From: UBA5976 sp037137575
Lineage (GTDB): Bacteria > Actinomycetota > Actinomycetes > S36-B12 > UBA5976
DNA: 43,905 nucleotides
Assembly: GCA_037137575.1 (NCBI GenBank)
Contig: JBAXKB010000008.1
Span: 1-43,905, forward strand
Direction of reading: 5' to 3'
Below, in pieces: positions 32,106 to 41,610 of the stretch (the first letter of the stretch is position 1; every line of letters starts with the position of its first letter). Below the pieces are notes generated by a model. The model searched no databases. It worked only from the letters and a program-made list of their open reading frames with translations, and had not been told where the DNA came from. A program made the position numbers and the translations under genes.

Positions 32106-32855
32106 AAAAAGGTTTTGAATTTGATTTTTGCGTTTTTCGATGCCCCAGATAGTAACTCGCATTAAGGCTTCTTTGACGATTTTTGAATCCATTTTGCTTG
32201 TGCCCAGTTCACGTTCAACAAATGTGATGGGAACTTCCGCAATCCGAAGGTGATTCTGTACTGCGCGCCAAGCCAGATCGACCTGGAAACAATATCCTTC
32301 GCTTTGTACAGACTGAACATCCATTTTCTCTAATGCAGAAATTCGATAGGCCCTAAATCCCCCGGTTGCATCACGAAGGGGAATACCAAGCATCAAACGG
32401 GTATACAGGTTGCCACCCTGCGAGAGTACTTTGCGCCGCAGTGGCCAATTCACCACTTCCCCACCGCTAATCCACCGCGAGCCAAGAACTGCGTCAGCAT
32501 CGACTAACGCGTTAAGTAGAACTGGCAAATCTATCGCGCGGTGTGAGCCATCCGCATCCATCTCAACGACAACATCGAAACCATTGGTTTTAGCCCAAGC
32601 GAATCCAGCCAAGTAGGCAGCGCCTAACCCATCTTTGACTGTGCGATGAAGTACCTGAATTTGTGGGTCTGCCAACGCCAGCGTGTCAGCGAACGTTCCG
32701 GTTCCATCGGGCGAGTTATCATCAGCGATTAATATGTGTACTGCTGGCGCTTTTTTTCGAACTGCAGCAACTATTAGTGGAAGACTTTCGATCTCGTTGT
32801 AAGTCGGAATAATTACCAGAATTTTTCCGAGAGATTCGTAGGGCGCTGCATTCAC
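32097..32855 (-). CDS. ppm1: Polyprenol-phosphate mannosyltransferase (Ppm1/DPM1-like, GT2)
   Basis: A 252-residue family 2 glycosyltransferase. LVIIPTYNEIESLP starts the nucleotide-sugar fold, DDNSPDGTGTFAD and EMDADGSHR (metal-binding Asp motif) follow, then GSRWISGGEVVNW. It should transfer mannose from GDP-mannose to polyprenyl phosphate for lipoglycan or protein mannosylation. No C-terminal membrane domain is present. I place the start at GTG 32855: it sits directly before the domain, 28 bases after the lnt stop, and six bases after a TATGGT box. The frame remains open back to 33059 inside lnt, but that part is antiparallel to no family. Confidence 0.92.
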   Translation of the reverse strand: MNAAPYESLGKILVIIPTYNEIESLPLIVAAVRKKAPAVHILIADDNSPDGTGTFADTLALADPQIQVLHRTVKDGLGAAYLAGFAWAKTNGFDVVVEMDADGSHRAIDLPVLLNALVDADAVLGSRWISGGEVVNWPLRRKVLSQGGNLYTRLMLGIPLRDATGGFRAYRISALEKMDVQSVQSEGYCFQVDLAWRAVQNHLRIAEVPITFVERELGTSKMDSKIVKEALMRVTIWGIEKRKNQIQNLFKK

Positions 32856-32861
32856 CTCATA

Positions 32862-32867
32862 ACCATA
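32862..32867 (-). promoter_or_regulatory. ppm1: Leaderless-type -10 box before ppm1
   Basis: Leftward TATGGT, exactly six bases, then GTG 32855. Located between lnt and ppm1. No clear ribosome site for this start. Confidence 0.4.
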
Positions 32868-32883
32868 CCTTTCGTGTTGGTGA

Positions 32884-34347
32884 TCAATGGGTAGCCCTGT
32901 CTTCGTCTGACTTAGCAGCTTTGGCCCGAATTCTGCGTATGCCTGAGTAAACGAGCAAGGCTCCAACAAAAAGATATTGAACCAGTGGATGCTTATCTGT
33001 AAATGTCTGGCCGGAAAACAACCCCACTCGTGCCACAAATACTTTGCCACCCGCATCAACTATCTGATCAGAGACATCACCATTTGCCGAGATCAAGCCA
33101 GATACACCAGAGGTTGTTGCCACCACCATCGTGCGTTGGTGCGTGATGGCACTAAACCGAGAGATTTGAAATTGCTGACTTGGTTGCGACGTGCCCAAGT
33201 AAGTGGCGTTATTAGAGGCTGCGAAAAAGATTTGTGCTCCATCGTTAACCAGGTTTGTCAGATGAGATTGGTCTGATACTTCGAAGCAGATCGCAACGCC
33301 CACTTTTGCCCCAGCGACTTCGATGACTCCTGTCCCTTTACCTTGGACAAAATCAGATGGAATTTGATTCAAGCGACCAAAATGCGATGCCAGCAGGCTG
33401 CGTAGCGGAATGTACTCTCCGAATGGAACTAGATGATTCTTGATGTAGCTAGTTTGTGGACCTGATTTGGGCAGCCAGAGAGTCACTACGTTTTCGGGGT
33501 GTCCATCTGCGCCATTACGAACAGCGCCAATTAAAAACGGTTTACCAATTAAATTCACAACGGCTTGAATCTGCTCGATAATTCCAGTCGGATCAGACTG
33601 CATGTTCACTGAATTCTCTGGCCACAGCACGACATCAGAGTAACGTAATTCATCTTTATGCTGCAGCGTTTGCGCTAAGTGATGTGCCAAGACTTCGCTG
33701 GCTCGAGCGAAATCTGGAACTGCGGCCGAAACAACTCCACCTTGAACCACGCCAACCTTGAGTTCACCAACCTGCGTAGAAGTTGGAAACCAAAAGCCGA
33801 TGACTATCAATGTCAGCGCCAAGAAGTGCTGGCGAAAATTACGTAATGGCCGCAAATCCGAAATTAGTGTTGCGCTCAGAACTACAACAAAAGCCACTAA
33901 GGCAAAGTTTCCAATCCGGGCGTACTGCGCCAGCGGGCCTGATGTCTGAGAATATCCAAGTAAGCCCCAACCAAAACCACCCCACGGGTAATGTGCACGA
34001 ATCAATTCGATCAGTGCCCATACTGAGGCGAACTCTAATTTGCTTGCGAAGCGCCCTGATGTGACAGGGACGCTGGCAAGAAGAATAAAACTGGCAACAC
34101 ACAAGGCAGATAAAAGCATCAATGCATCAAAGCCAAGAACCGAAACCCACCACAAGTGTGCAATGAAGAACGTTGCCGAAAAAGCAAAGGTCGCCTTTAG
34201 GCGGGTCTTAATCGGATTATCAATAAGTCGGCGATAAAAAATTGCAATGGAAAATATTGTCAGTGCCCAATAGCCGTATTTGAACGAGGCAAACAGCATC
34301 AGACCAGCAAGTCCTGGCATCAGAAAGTGTGTCCTGCGCTTAAGCAC
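32884..34347 (-). CDS. lnt: Apolipoprotein N-acyltransferase
   Basis: A 487-residue membrane protein with about six N-terminal helices (to about residue 185), a carbon-nitrogen hydrolase domain and a last C-terminal helix. The catalytic triad residues are visible: Glu in LWPENSVN, Lys in IKNHLVPFGEYIP and Cys in AICFEVSDQ. It N-acylates the lipid-modified Cys of lipoproteins. GTG start overlaps the previous gene by eight bases. In mycobacteria lnt and ppm1 domains can be fused; here they are separate neighbours. Confidence 0.94.
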   Translation of the reverse strand: MLKRRTHFLMPGLAGLMLFASFKYGYWALTIFSIAIFYRRLIDNPIKTRLKATFAFSATFFIAHLWWVSVLGFDALMLLSALCVASFILLASVPVTSGRFASKLEFASVWALIELIRAHYPWGGFGWGLLGYSQTSGPLAQYARIGNFALVAFVVVLSATLISDLRPLRNFRQHFLALTLIVIGFWFPTSTQVGELKVGVVQGGVVSAAVPDFARASEVLAHHLAQTLQHKDELRYSDVVLWPENSVNMQSDPTGIIEQIQAVVNLIGKPFLIGAVRNGADGHPENVVTLWLPKSGPQTSYIKNHLVPFGEYIPLRSLLASHFGRLNQIPSDFVQGKGTGVIEVAGAKVGVAICFEVSDQSHLTNLVNDGAQIFFAASNNATYLGTSQPSQQFQISRFSAITHQRTMVVATTSGVSGLISANGDVSDQIVDAGGKVFVARVGLFSGQTFTDKHPLVQYLFVGALLVYSGIRRIRAKAAKSDEDRATH

Positions 34348-35908
34348 TAAATAAACCTTCAGGGTTATAGATAATTCGACCGTTTCTTAAAGTGGCCAGA
34401 CAGAGCGGATCTGGGCCAGACAAATCAGGAAGTGCGTGAGTACCAGATCTTGGATCTGTTGACCACGAGCTCGCCAAATCTGTGCCCGCTGATTCAGTGA
34501 ATGAAGCTACCTGCCAAATTGCAATGTCTGCTGGCGCGCCGATCGTCAATACGCCGGAATCATCATTTCTAGCAGCTCTATGTCCGCCACGAGTGGCCGC
34601 ATTGAAGCTCGCTCGCAAACTAATACGCTGGTCGATCTGATGATGATTGGTTGCCGCTCTGACCCAATTCCATGGTCTAATTTCGGTCACTGGTGAATCT
34701 GACCCGAATGCTAGAACTACTCCGGCTTTAACCATGTCGCCAAATGGATGGGTAGTACTCAGTCGCGAAGTGCCTAATCGACTCTCGTACATTCCACCTG
34801 GACCACCCCAAGTTGAATCAAATGCTGGCTGCACACTTGCGACAACACCTAGGTCTGCAAATAGCCGCAATGATTCGGCGCTGGGCATACTCAGATGTTC
34901 AATGCGATGGCGACATGAACGAATGTCAGCTACAGAGACTTGCTCTAACGCCTGAACAAAGCCTGCATGTACTCGCGCGCAAGCTTCATCGCCGATGGCA
35001 TGAAACCCACCTTGGATGCCCAGCTGCGTCGCTGCGACGATATGGCTGGCAATTTGCCCAACCTCTAGATAAGCCAGGCCGTAATTTTCGGTTGCATCAG
35101 CATAAGGTTCAAAAAGTTTTGCAGATCTTGACCCGATAGAGCCGTCAACGCTCAAGTCGCCCGCTGCTCCAGCAGCGCCTAGTCGAACCGCATTTCCAGC
35201 AGTTAAATCAGCCCAGTAGGGGTAAATCGCGGCTACATCAGAGCGACTAGAGAGTTGTTTAACGATTTCGAAATCTTGTTCTGAGCTAACGGTGGGTCCA
35301 CCATTTTCGTGTACAGCCACTACCCCATTGCTTGCTGCGTGTTCCAATGCAGCTTTCACGCAATCTGAAACGAATGCATCTGAGGCACTAAGTGTTAAAT
35401 CGTTCCAGATACTCTCACGTCTGGCGCCACTGACAATCTCTGCGCTTTTCCACTCAAACCACGAACCATTTACAATCGCCGAGTGACCATCAATTCTAGA
35501 TAAGTAAAAAGTTCGACTACGCGAAAGTGTTGTTAGCGCTCCATTAAAGTCCGCCAAACTGTCTGTCCACTTGGTTTCATCCCAACCTTGCAGATACACG
35601 TGCTCGCCCAACTGAGTCGTGACAGCCTCGTTAACCAACTCAGCAAGATCTCGAAACGACGATGCATGACTTGCATTGAAGCCCAATAGATTGAGTCCAG
35701 TCGCGCTCAGGTGCACGTGCGCATCGACGAACCCGGGCGCTACAAAAGAATCGCCAGCGTCGACATAATGTCTTGCGTCCTGCTTGAACTGTTGCGCCGT
35801 GGCCAGATCGCCGATCCACGCAATAACTCCATCGTGTATCAACAAAGCCTGCGCATCTGGGATGCCTGGTGCATAGATATTTTGAGCGACTATCAGGGTT
35901 GAACTCAT
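34340..35908 (-). CDS. YtcJ-type metal-dependent amidohydrolase
   Basis: A 522-residue amidohydrolase (Amidohydro_3 type). Metal-ligand motifs are FVDAHVHLSATG (about residue 60), GFHAIGDEA, HRIEHLS and FGSDSPVTEIRPWN. An N- and C-terminal beta-sandwich encloses the barrel. The substrate is not predictable from sequence; relatives hydrolyse varied amides or carbamates. No signal peptide, so cytosolic. Start ATG overlaps the upstream M24 peptidase by four bases, suggesting that the two enzymes are made together, perhaps in peptide or amide degradation (inference). Confidence 0.88.
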   Translation of the reverse strand: MSSTLIVAQNIYAPGIPDAQALLIHDGVIAWIGDLATAQQFKQDARHYVDAGDSFVAPGFVDAHVHLSATGLNLLGFNASHASSFRDLAELVNEAVTTQLGEHVYLQGWDETKWTDSLADFNGALTTLSRSRTFYLSRIDGHSAIVNGSWFEWKSAEIVSGARRESIWNDLTLSASDAFVSDCVKAALEHAASNGVVAVHENGGPTVSSEQDFEIVKQLSSRSDVAAIYPYWADLTAGNAVRLGAAGAAGDLSVDGSIGSRSAKLFEPYADATENYGLAYLEVGQIASHIVAATQLGIQGGFHAIGDEACARVHAGFVQALEQVSVADIRSCRHRIEHLSMPSAESLRLFADLGVVASVQPAFDSTWGGPGGMYESRLGTSRLSTTHPFGDMVKAGVVLAFGSDSPVTEIRPWNWVRAATNHHQIDQRISLRASFNAATRGGHRAARNDDSGVLTIGAPADIAIWQVASFTESAGTDLASSWSTDPRSGTHALPDLSGPDPLCLATLRNGRIIYNPEGLFSA

Positions 35909-37011
35909 GGAGTCAGAATTGTGAGTTCGTGCGAAGTGTTATTGAAGTTAACTAGACCATCTGCAGTAAGAGCAACGATGTCTTCAATCCGTGCTCCGAA
36001 TTTTCCAGGGATGTAGAAACCCGGTTCAATCGAGAACACATTGCCCGGAACTAAAGGCTCATGATTGGAAGCAACTATGTATGGTTCCTCGTGCGTGTCG
36101 AGTCCAAGTCCATGACCAGTTCGATGTACGAAGTACTCACCCAAACCGTTTGCCGCTAAAATTTCCCGCGCCAGTAAATCAGCTTCGGCGCCAGACATCC
36201 CGACTGCAACCGAAGCCACAGCATGTTCTTGCGCAATCTTCAAAGTTTCAAAATGCTTTGTGAATTCGGCCGGTGGTTCTTCGCAGACATACATTCGGGT
36301 GCAATCACTGCAATACCCACTCGGCATGGTTCCGCCAATGTCCACCACCACAGGTTCGCCGATACCAATAACTCGATCGGACGAATCATGGTGCGGACTT
36401 GCCCCATTTGGTCCACTGGCAACAATGACAAAATCCACTCGCTGATGCCCTGAAGCCAATATCGCTTCTGCGATATCACGTGCGACTTCACGCTCAGTTC
36501 GACCCGGGCGCAACCACAGCGACATGTTTTGATGCACTTCATCAATCGCTGCCCCAGCGGCTGCCACAGCAGCAATCTCTGCATCATCTTTTACCGAGCG
36601 AATGTCGCTCAGCAACCGACCAGCGGGCTTTAGATTAGCGCCGAAACTATCTTGAATACCCAGTGCCTTCTGCGCCCACATGGCATCGTTTACTGCAGCC
36701 GATTTAATCGGCCCAGTTACCTTAGTTAGTAGTGCTATCGGATCATCAGTTTCATCCCAGGCAATAACTTCAATGCCAAAACGATCAAGCCCGTGATGTT
36801 CGGCAGCTGGTAACTCCAGGCGCGGAACCAACATGCGAGCAGTCTTTTCAGCGGTGATAGCTAAACATGTTAATCGCTCCAGTGGTAACGCATCGTAACC
36901 AGTTAGATAGCGTAAATCTGTTCCGGGCGTGACAAAAATTGCGTCTACATCATCGCCGGCTAATGCTTGGCGTACTCGGGCAAGGCGATGTCCGTAATCA
37001 ATAATGCTCAT
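35905..37011 (-). CDS. M24 family Xaa-Pro peptidase (PepE-like)
   Basis: A 368-residue pita-bread metallopeptidase. All five ligands are visible: two Asp in VVDIGGTMPSGYCSDCTRMY, His in HRTGHGLGLDTHEEP, Glu in FSIEPGFYIPG and Glu in ARIEDIV. An N-terminal creatinase domain spans about 1-135. Same type as mycobacterial PepE (Rv2089c), next to the 5'-3' exonuclease there too. It overlaps the exonuclease by four bases (ATGA). A TAGCGT box lies six bases before the ATG. Confidence 0.93.
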   Translation of the reverse strand: MSIIDYGHRLARVRQALAGDDVDAIFVTPGTDLRYLTGYDALPLERLTCLAITAEKTARMLVPRLELPAAEHHGLDRFGIEVIAWDETDDPIALLTKVTGPIKSAAVNDAMWAQKALGIQDSFGANLKPAGRLLSDIRSVKDDAEIAAVAAAGAAIDEVHQNMSLWLRPGRTEREVARDIAEAILASGHQRVDFVIVASGPNGASPHHDSSDRVIGIGEPVVVDIGGTMPSGYCSDCTRMYVCEEPPAEFTKHFETLKIAQEHAVASVAVGMSGAEADLLAREILAANGLGEYFVHRTGHGLGLDTHEEPYIVASNHEPLVPGNVFSIEPGFYIPGKFGARIEDIVALTADGLVNFNNTSHELTILTP

Positions 37012-37952
37012 GAGTTAACGCTATCTAATTGACCTAGATTTAGGGCCTTTAACAGCGCATTTACTTGCCTAGTGATTCCCCAGTAACTAGCCAAATCTGC
37101 CAATGCTTTACCGTCTTTGATCGTTGTATTCGGCATCAGCTTTCGCGTAACTTGTGCGTCAGTTCTGACTCTGACAACTTTTTGCATGTTTGGTAACTCA
37201 TGTGCCTGAGCCAAAAGTTTCTTCTGTGCGCTCGCGGGGACTTTTTCATTTTCTGCCCGAACAGCTTCCATCAATTTTTCGATAGATTCCCACTGACTAA
37301 TTAGTGCAGAGGCAGTTTTTTCACCAATCCCCTTCACCCCTGGCAAGCCATCAGATGCGTCACCGCGAAGTGCTGCGAAATCTGCATACTGATAGCCGGC
37401 TACACCATACTTCTCGACTAAGTAGGCATCATTAACAATCGCTAGGTTTTTAAGGCCCTTGGTTATGGACAAAACTCGAGTTCGTCGAGTGTCGCTCACT
37501 AGTTGGAACAGGTCGCGATCGCCAGTGACGACGTCTACTTCATAGTCATACTGCGCAACAAGCGAGCCCAGAATGTCGTCCGCCTCAAATCCATTTTCGC
37601 CAAGGCGTGGTACCCCAATTGCATCAAGAATCTGCGCTATCGCGGTTATTTGTGGTGATAAATCATCCGGCACGTCTTCTTCGAGTGTGCCCACAATTCG
37701 CTCATCAGGCTCGAGCCGATGTGTTTTGTAACTGGGAATTAAATCCACACGCCATTGCGGACGCCAGTCGTCATCCCAAGCGCACACCACATGCTGCGCG
37801 GGAAACTGCGTTACCAGAGTAGAAACCATGTCCAAGAAACCCCTGACAGCGCCGGAAGGTGTTCCATCGGGCGCTTTAACACTGCTGGGCACGGCAAAGA
37901 AGGCTCGGTAGTACAGCGTGGCGCTATCGAAATAGAGTCCTCTGGTTACCAT
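37008..37952 (-). CDS. 5'-3' exonuclease (PolA N-terminal/FEN family), stand-alone
   Basis: A 314-residue protein with LYFDSATLYYRAFFAVP near the N terminus, GFEADDILGSLVAQ, VTGDRDLFQLVSD and the helix-hairpin-helix GLPGVKGIGEKTASALI: metal-binding acidic residues and DNA-binding motif of the PolA 5' nuclease. No polymerase domain follows. It would process flap or RNA primer ends. Start ATG 37952, overlapping the helY stop by seven bases; an upstream frame to 37985 lies inside helY. The same pair occurs in mycobacteria (Rv2090, near helY). Confidence 0.93.
   Translation of the reverse strand: MVTRGLYFDSATLYYRAFFAVPSSVKAPDGTPSGAVRGFLDMVSTLVTQFPAQHVVCAWDDDWRPQWRVDLIPSYKTHRLEPDERIVGTLEEDVPDDLSPQITAIAQILDAIGVPRLGENGFEADDILGSLVAQYDYEVDVVTGDRDLFQLVSDTRRTRVLSITKGLKNLAIVNDAYLVEKYGVAGYQYADFAALRGDASDGLPGVKGIGEKTASALISQWESIEKLMEAVRAENEKVPASAQKKLLAQAHELPNMQKVVRVRTDAQVTRKLMPNTTIKDGKALADLASYWGITRQVNALLKALNLGQLDSVNS
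37018..37023 (-). promoter_or_regulatory. Possible leaderless-type -10 box before the M24 peptidase
   Basis: Leftward TAGCGT, exactly six bases, then ATG 37011. It is inside exonuclease codons, so chance is possible. Confidence 0.3.
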
Positions 37953-40633
37953 GCAACAATCCCTCGTTCCAACCCTTCGGCGCATTGTTTGGCAGTCCTT
38001 GCAAGTTCATCATCCGCACTTGCAACAGAAATCTGCTTCAATAAATCGATAACCTGCTTAATCCAACGCACGAAATCGCCGGCGGCCATAGTTTGATTTC
38101 GTAATACCCGGGCTAAGTCTTGCCCCCTAGCCCATTTCAGAGCGGGCCAAATAAAACCAAAATCGAGTTCGGCTAAGTAGTCGATTCGGTTTTGCGCCTC
38201 AACGTCCTTTAGTTCGCCCCAAATCTGTTCCATATCAAGCAACACATCACCAAGTTGACCTTCTGGCAATTGAATCGGGGTATCGTCATCGCGCCTAGCA
38301 TCAAACACCAGTGCGCTCACCGCGCTTGCTAGTTGCTCCGGTGGCAGTCCCTGCCAAACACCCTGCTCGATGCAGTGTGCGACCACTAAATCGCGATCTG
38401 AGTAAATTCCACGCAATACCTCGCCACGCGGGGTTACCTTGTGCAGTCCATCTTCAATTATGAGGTAATCCAAATCTGTAAGAACGGCGCACACCCGATC
38501 AAACTCGCGCGCGATGGAACTAGTGCGCTCCTCCACACGTTCTTCCAGTTTGCGAATCGAGCGCTGAGTGTCGCGATTTCTATCAAACCAGCGAACATGC
38601 TCTTCGCGATCAGAACAGCCGTGACATGGATGTGCGCGCAGTGCTTTACGTAACCGCTCTACCTCAATTTGCGCCCGGCCATCTGACATCCCTTTTGGAT
38701 CTTCATCTTGGGAAGTGCGAGTGTGTTTCATTAACTCGTCAGCTAACCAGTTACGGCTTTTCACAGATCTGGAATCAAAATTTGGTGGCATAGCAACTGC
38801 GCCGAGTAGTCGGGGTTCATCATCTAAGTCAAAAACTCCCACTCGTTTGACTTGCTTGTTTAGCGACATAACGCGTGGTCTGGGATCGTTTGTATCCTGT
38901 GCTTCATCGAGAACCACATGCGGAACGCCCACACGTCGTCCACTGGACATCGCAAAGATATCGCCTCGCTGCAAAGTGTTGAGAAAATTGGTATTTGAAA
39001 AACGGCGTTGTCGCACTTCGTCGCGTTTCGTACCTTTTTCAAGGTCTGAAAGTTGTTGACGCAAATTCATGTAATCCTGAATGTCACCTAAGTGGCAGGT
39101 GGCCGAGTTCAGATAATCGGTGCTCGCTTGCTGTGTGCGTCGCAACTCGGTTGCAATACCGACAACGGCTTTGTCAGCTTGAAACTGTGCGAAGGAAGAT
39201 TCAAGCAATTCGCGGGCTCGTACAGTGCCGAATTTGCCAATCAAGTTCACAGCCATGTTGTAGGAGGGCCGAAAACTAGATTTGAGTGGATAGGTGCGCG
39301 CGCTAGCCAGACCTGCTAACGATTGTGGTTCTAAGTCGGTATGCCAAACAGTGATTGCATGACCTTCAAAGTCAATACCACGGCGACCCGCACGCCCTGT
39401 GAGTTGTGTGTATTCGCCAGGAGTAATCGGAGTATGTATGCTTCCGTTCCACTTTGTCAGCTTCTCGAGCACCACACTTCGCGCGGGCATGTTAATGCCA
39501 AGTGCCAAAGTTTCTGTCGCAAATACCGCTTTTATCAGACCCCGCTGGAATAAATCTTCAACAACTTCCTTGAACACAGGCAAAAGGCCAGCATGGTGCG
39601 AAGCTACACCTCTCTCTAGCGCCTCTGCCCAACTACGGAAATTTAGCGCCCGAAGTTCATCAACTGAGACATCGGCAAATCGTCTATCGATGACAGAGCG
39701 CACTTCAAGTTGCTCCTCATGCGTTGTCAGCGAGAGCCCTGCTACTAGACACTGCTGCACTGCATCATCGCAGGCGGCGCGTGAAAAAATAAAAGTAATA
39801 CTCGGCAACAAATTGTGTTCTTGAAGTTTCTCAATCACAGAAACTCGAGAGGGCGTGTACTTACTGTGGAATCGTGAACCACGGGTTCGTGGCATCGTTC
39901 GTTCGTTGCGCGCAAAGCGCATTAACTCGGCATTTACCTGTGTTTTACCCGAGTCATTAAATAATTCGTAAAGAGTATTGCCAACCATAACTGACTGGTG
40001 CAGTGGCGTAGGTCGGGTCTCTTCGACCACAATTTGTGTTTGTCCCCGTACGGTACACAGCCACTCGCCGAATTCCTCAGCATTGCTAACTGTCGCAGAA
40101 AGCGCAACAACCCTTACGTGTTCGGGTAGGTGAATGATCACTTCTTCCCAAACAGCTCCACGAGACCTATCTGCCAAATAGTGCACCTCGTCCATAACAA
40201 CATGACTTAAGTCACCGAGGTTGCGCTGGCTTTCATAAAGCATGTTGCGCAAAACTTCTGTAGTCATGACCACAATTGGCGCATCCCCATTAATTGAGTT
40301 GTCGCCGGTTAGTAGGCCAACATAATCTTCGCCAAAGATCTCAACAAACTCGTTGAACTTTTGATTTGATAGTGCCTTAATTGGCGTGGTGTAGAAACAT
40401 CTAGTCTGTTGGGACAGTGCAAGATACGCGGCAAATTGACCAACTATTGTTTTTCCCGCACTAGTGGGCGCGGCAACCAGAACTCCATTGCCGTCTTGAA
40501 TTGCCGTACATCCATCGACTTGGAATCGGTCTAGTTCAAATTTCAGCGAATCACGAAATCCACCGAGTAAGGTTTTTTGCATTGCATTTCGGGCTTTGGC
40601 TGCGGCAAAGCGCTGCGCGGGAGAGTTAGACAT
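37946..40633 (-). CDS. helY: SKI2/Mtr4-like superfamily 2 helicase HelY
   Basis: An 895-residue DExH helicase. Walker A is AAPTSAGKT (about 54-62), the Walker B box is MDEVHYLADRSRG, motif III is VALSATVSNAEEF, motif VI is QLTGRAGRRGID. The C-terminal third contains the DSHCT-type region (ALVFDARRDD and a helical end). Relatives unwind RNA with exosome or nuclease partners; actinobacterial HelY substrates are not well known. ATG 40633 overlaps the tatC stop by eight bases; a TTG at 40651 is possible but less likely. Conserved next to tatAC-pafBC in mycobacteria. Confidence 0.95.
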   Translation of the reverse strand: MSNSPAQRFAAAKARNAMQKTLLGGFRDSLKFELDRFQVDGCTAIQDGNGVLVAAPTSAGKTIVGQFAAYLALSQQTRCFYTTPIKALSNQKFNEFVEIFGEDYVGLLTGDNSINGDAPIVVMTTEVLRNMLYESQRNLGDLSHVVMDEVHYLADRSRGAVWEEVIIHLPEHVRVVALSATVSNAEEFGEWLCTVRGQTQIVVEETRPTPLHQSVMVGNTLYELFNDSGKTQVNAELMRFARNERTMPRTRGSRFHSKYTPSRVSVIEKLQEHNLLPSITFIFSRAACDDAVQQCLVAGLSLTTHEEQLEVRSVIDRRFADVSVDELRALNFRSWAEALERGVASHHAGLLPVFKEVVEDLFQRGLIKAVFATETLALGINMPARSVVLEKLTKWNGSIHTPITPGEYTQLTGRAGRRGIDFEGHAITVWHTDLEPQSLAGLASARTYPLKSSFRPSYNMAVNLIGKFGTVRARELLESSFAQFQADKAVVGIATELRRTQQASTDYLNSATCHLGDIQDYMNLRQQLSDLEKGTKRDEVRQRRFSNTNFLNTLQRGDIFAMSSGRRVGVPHVVLDEAQDTNDPRPRVMSLNKQVKRVGVFDLDDEPRLLGAVAMPPNFDSRSVKSRNWLADELMKHTRTSQDEDPKGMSDGRAQIEVERLRKALRAHPCHGCSDREEHVRWFDRNRDTQRSIRKLEERVEERTSSIAREFDRVCAVLTDLDYLIIEDGLHKVTPRGEVLRGIYSDRDLVVAHCIEQGVWQGLPPEQLASAVSALVFDARRDDDTPIQLPEGQLGDVLLDMEQIWGELKDVEAQNRIDYLAELDFGFIWPALKWARGQDLARVLRNQTMAAGDFVRWIKQVIDLLKQISVASADDELARTAKQCAEGLERGIVAW

Positions 40634-41384
40634 CAGCGGTTTTTCCAGCAATTCTGCGATCGTTCAAAATACAAAGGCCGATGGCGCCAAAGCATAAAAC
40701 CATAATTGGTAGCGCGATTATGCTCATGCCAAATGGATCGCCATTAGGTGTCGCAATCGCTCCGAAGAAAAAAGCGCCAATCACGATCCATCGCCAACCG
40801 TTTAACATCGTGCGCCCTGTTGCAATACCGAAGAAATTGAGAATCAATATGAACACTGGTAATAAAAAACCAAGCCCAAAAAATAGGGTGAGGTGTAAAG
40901 CAAAAGATATGTAACTATCCACACTTGTAACATTTGAAACTTTAGGCGGCGTGAATTCAAACAGCGTGTTCAATGTTCTCGGCAGAACCGCGTACCCCAA
41001 CTCACATCCTGTCAAAAACATGGGGACCGCAATTCCAGTGAAAATCACTGCCCATTTCTTTTCTTTGCGATGCAAGCCTGGCGCCACAAAACGCCAAAGC
41101 TGGTAAATCCAGACCGGGCTACTTAGAATAAGGCCGCCGATTAGTGCAATGTTAAATTGCATAGCCAGCCCACTAGTTACGCCAGTAAAAGCCAAAATGG
41201 TTTGCGGGTGTTCTAACCGGGCGTTATCAAATGGTTTGCGCAGAACGCCAAATACAGTCTCATACTGCGACCAAACTAAACCGGTGGTCATCAGTATCGC
41301 CGCAGCGCACTTAACTATTCGAGAGCGCAATTCATTAAGGTGCTCCCCTAATGTCATGCTGGTGGATTCAACGGTACTTCCCAT
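40626..41384 (-). CDS. tatC: Sec-independent protein translocase TatC
   Basis: A 252-residue membrane protein with six predicted helices. The conserved N-terminal MTLGEHLNELRSRIVK lies at residues 10-25, and the periplasmic/helix segments FEFTPPKV, FGLGFLLPVFILIL and GAIATPNGDPF match the family. It forms the twin-arginine substrate receptor with TatA/B. ATG 41384 is used; the ATG at residue 10 is a shorter option, and no strong ribosome site marks either. It lies 12 bases after tatA. No tatB is in the window. Confidence 0.95.
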   Translation of the reverse strand: MGSTVESTSMTLGEHLNELRSRIVKCAAAILMTTGLVWSQYETVFGVLRKPFDNARLEHPQTILAFTGVTSGLAMQFNIALIGGLILSSPVWIYQLWRFVAPGLHRKEKKWAVIFTGIAVPMFLTGCELGYAVLPRTLNTLFEFTPPKVSNVTSVDSYISFALHLTLFFGLGFLLPVFILILNFFGIATGRTMLNGWRWIVIGAFFFGAIATPNGDPFGMSIIALPIMVLCFGAIGLCILNDRRIAGKTADV

Positions 41385-41396
41385 TGGTTAAAGCCG

Positions 41397-41570
41397 TTAC
41401 AGCGAATCAGAGTCTGTTGGCTTATCGTCTTTTTTCGGCTCTAATTCATTCTTAAAAATGCGGATTGATTTGCCGAGATTTTTTGCTGCATCTGGTAGCC
41501 GTTTAGAGCCAAAAACTACTACGGCAATAAGAATAAGAACTATGCCGCCCTTGCCTAATAAATCGCCCAT
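41397..41570 (-). CDS. tatA: Sec-independent protein translocase TatA (57 residues)
   Basis: A 57-residue protein. It starts MGDLLGKGGIVLILIAVVVF, one membrane helix, followed by the hinge and amphipathic helix GSKRLPDAAKNLGKSIRIFK and a charged tail DSDSL. The FG-K-LP hinge is the TatA hallmark. It polymerises with TatC to form the twin-arginine pore. AAGGGGA lies six bases before the ATG. It stands between pafC and tatC exactly as in mycobacteria (pafC-tatA-tatC). Confidence 0.93.
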   Translation of the reverse strand: MGDLLGKGGIVLILIAVVVFGSKRLPDAAKNLGKSIRIFKNELEPKKDDKPTDSDSL

Positions 41571-41610
41571 AATTCCCCTTGTTTCCTGCTCGGACTAAGT
41601 CTATCTCGGC

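Noticed and set aside
32856..33059. The long version of ppm1 starting at 33059
   Set aside because: The extra 68 residues overlap lnt codons and have no family similarity. The GT2 fold begins just after GTG 32855.
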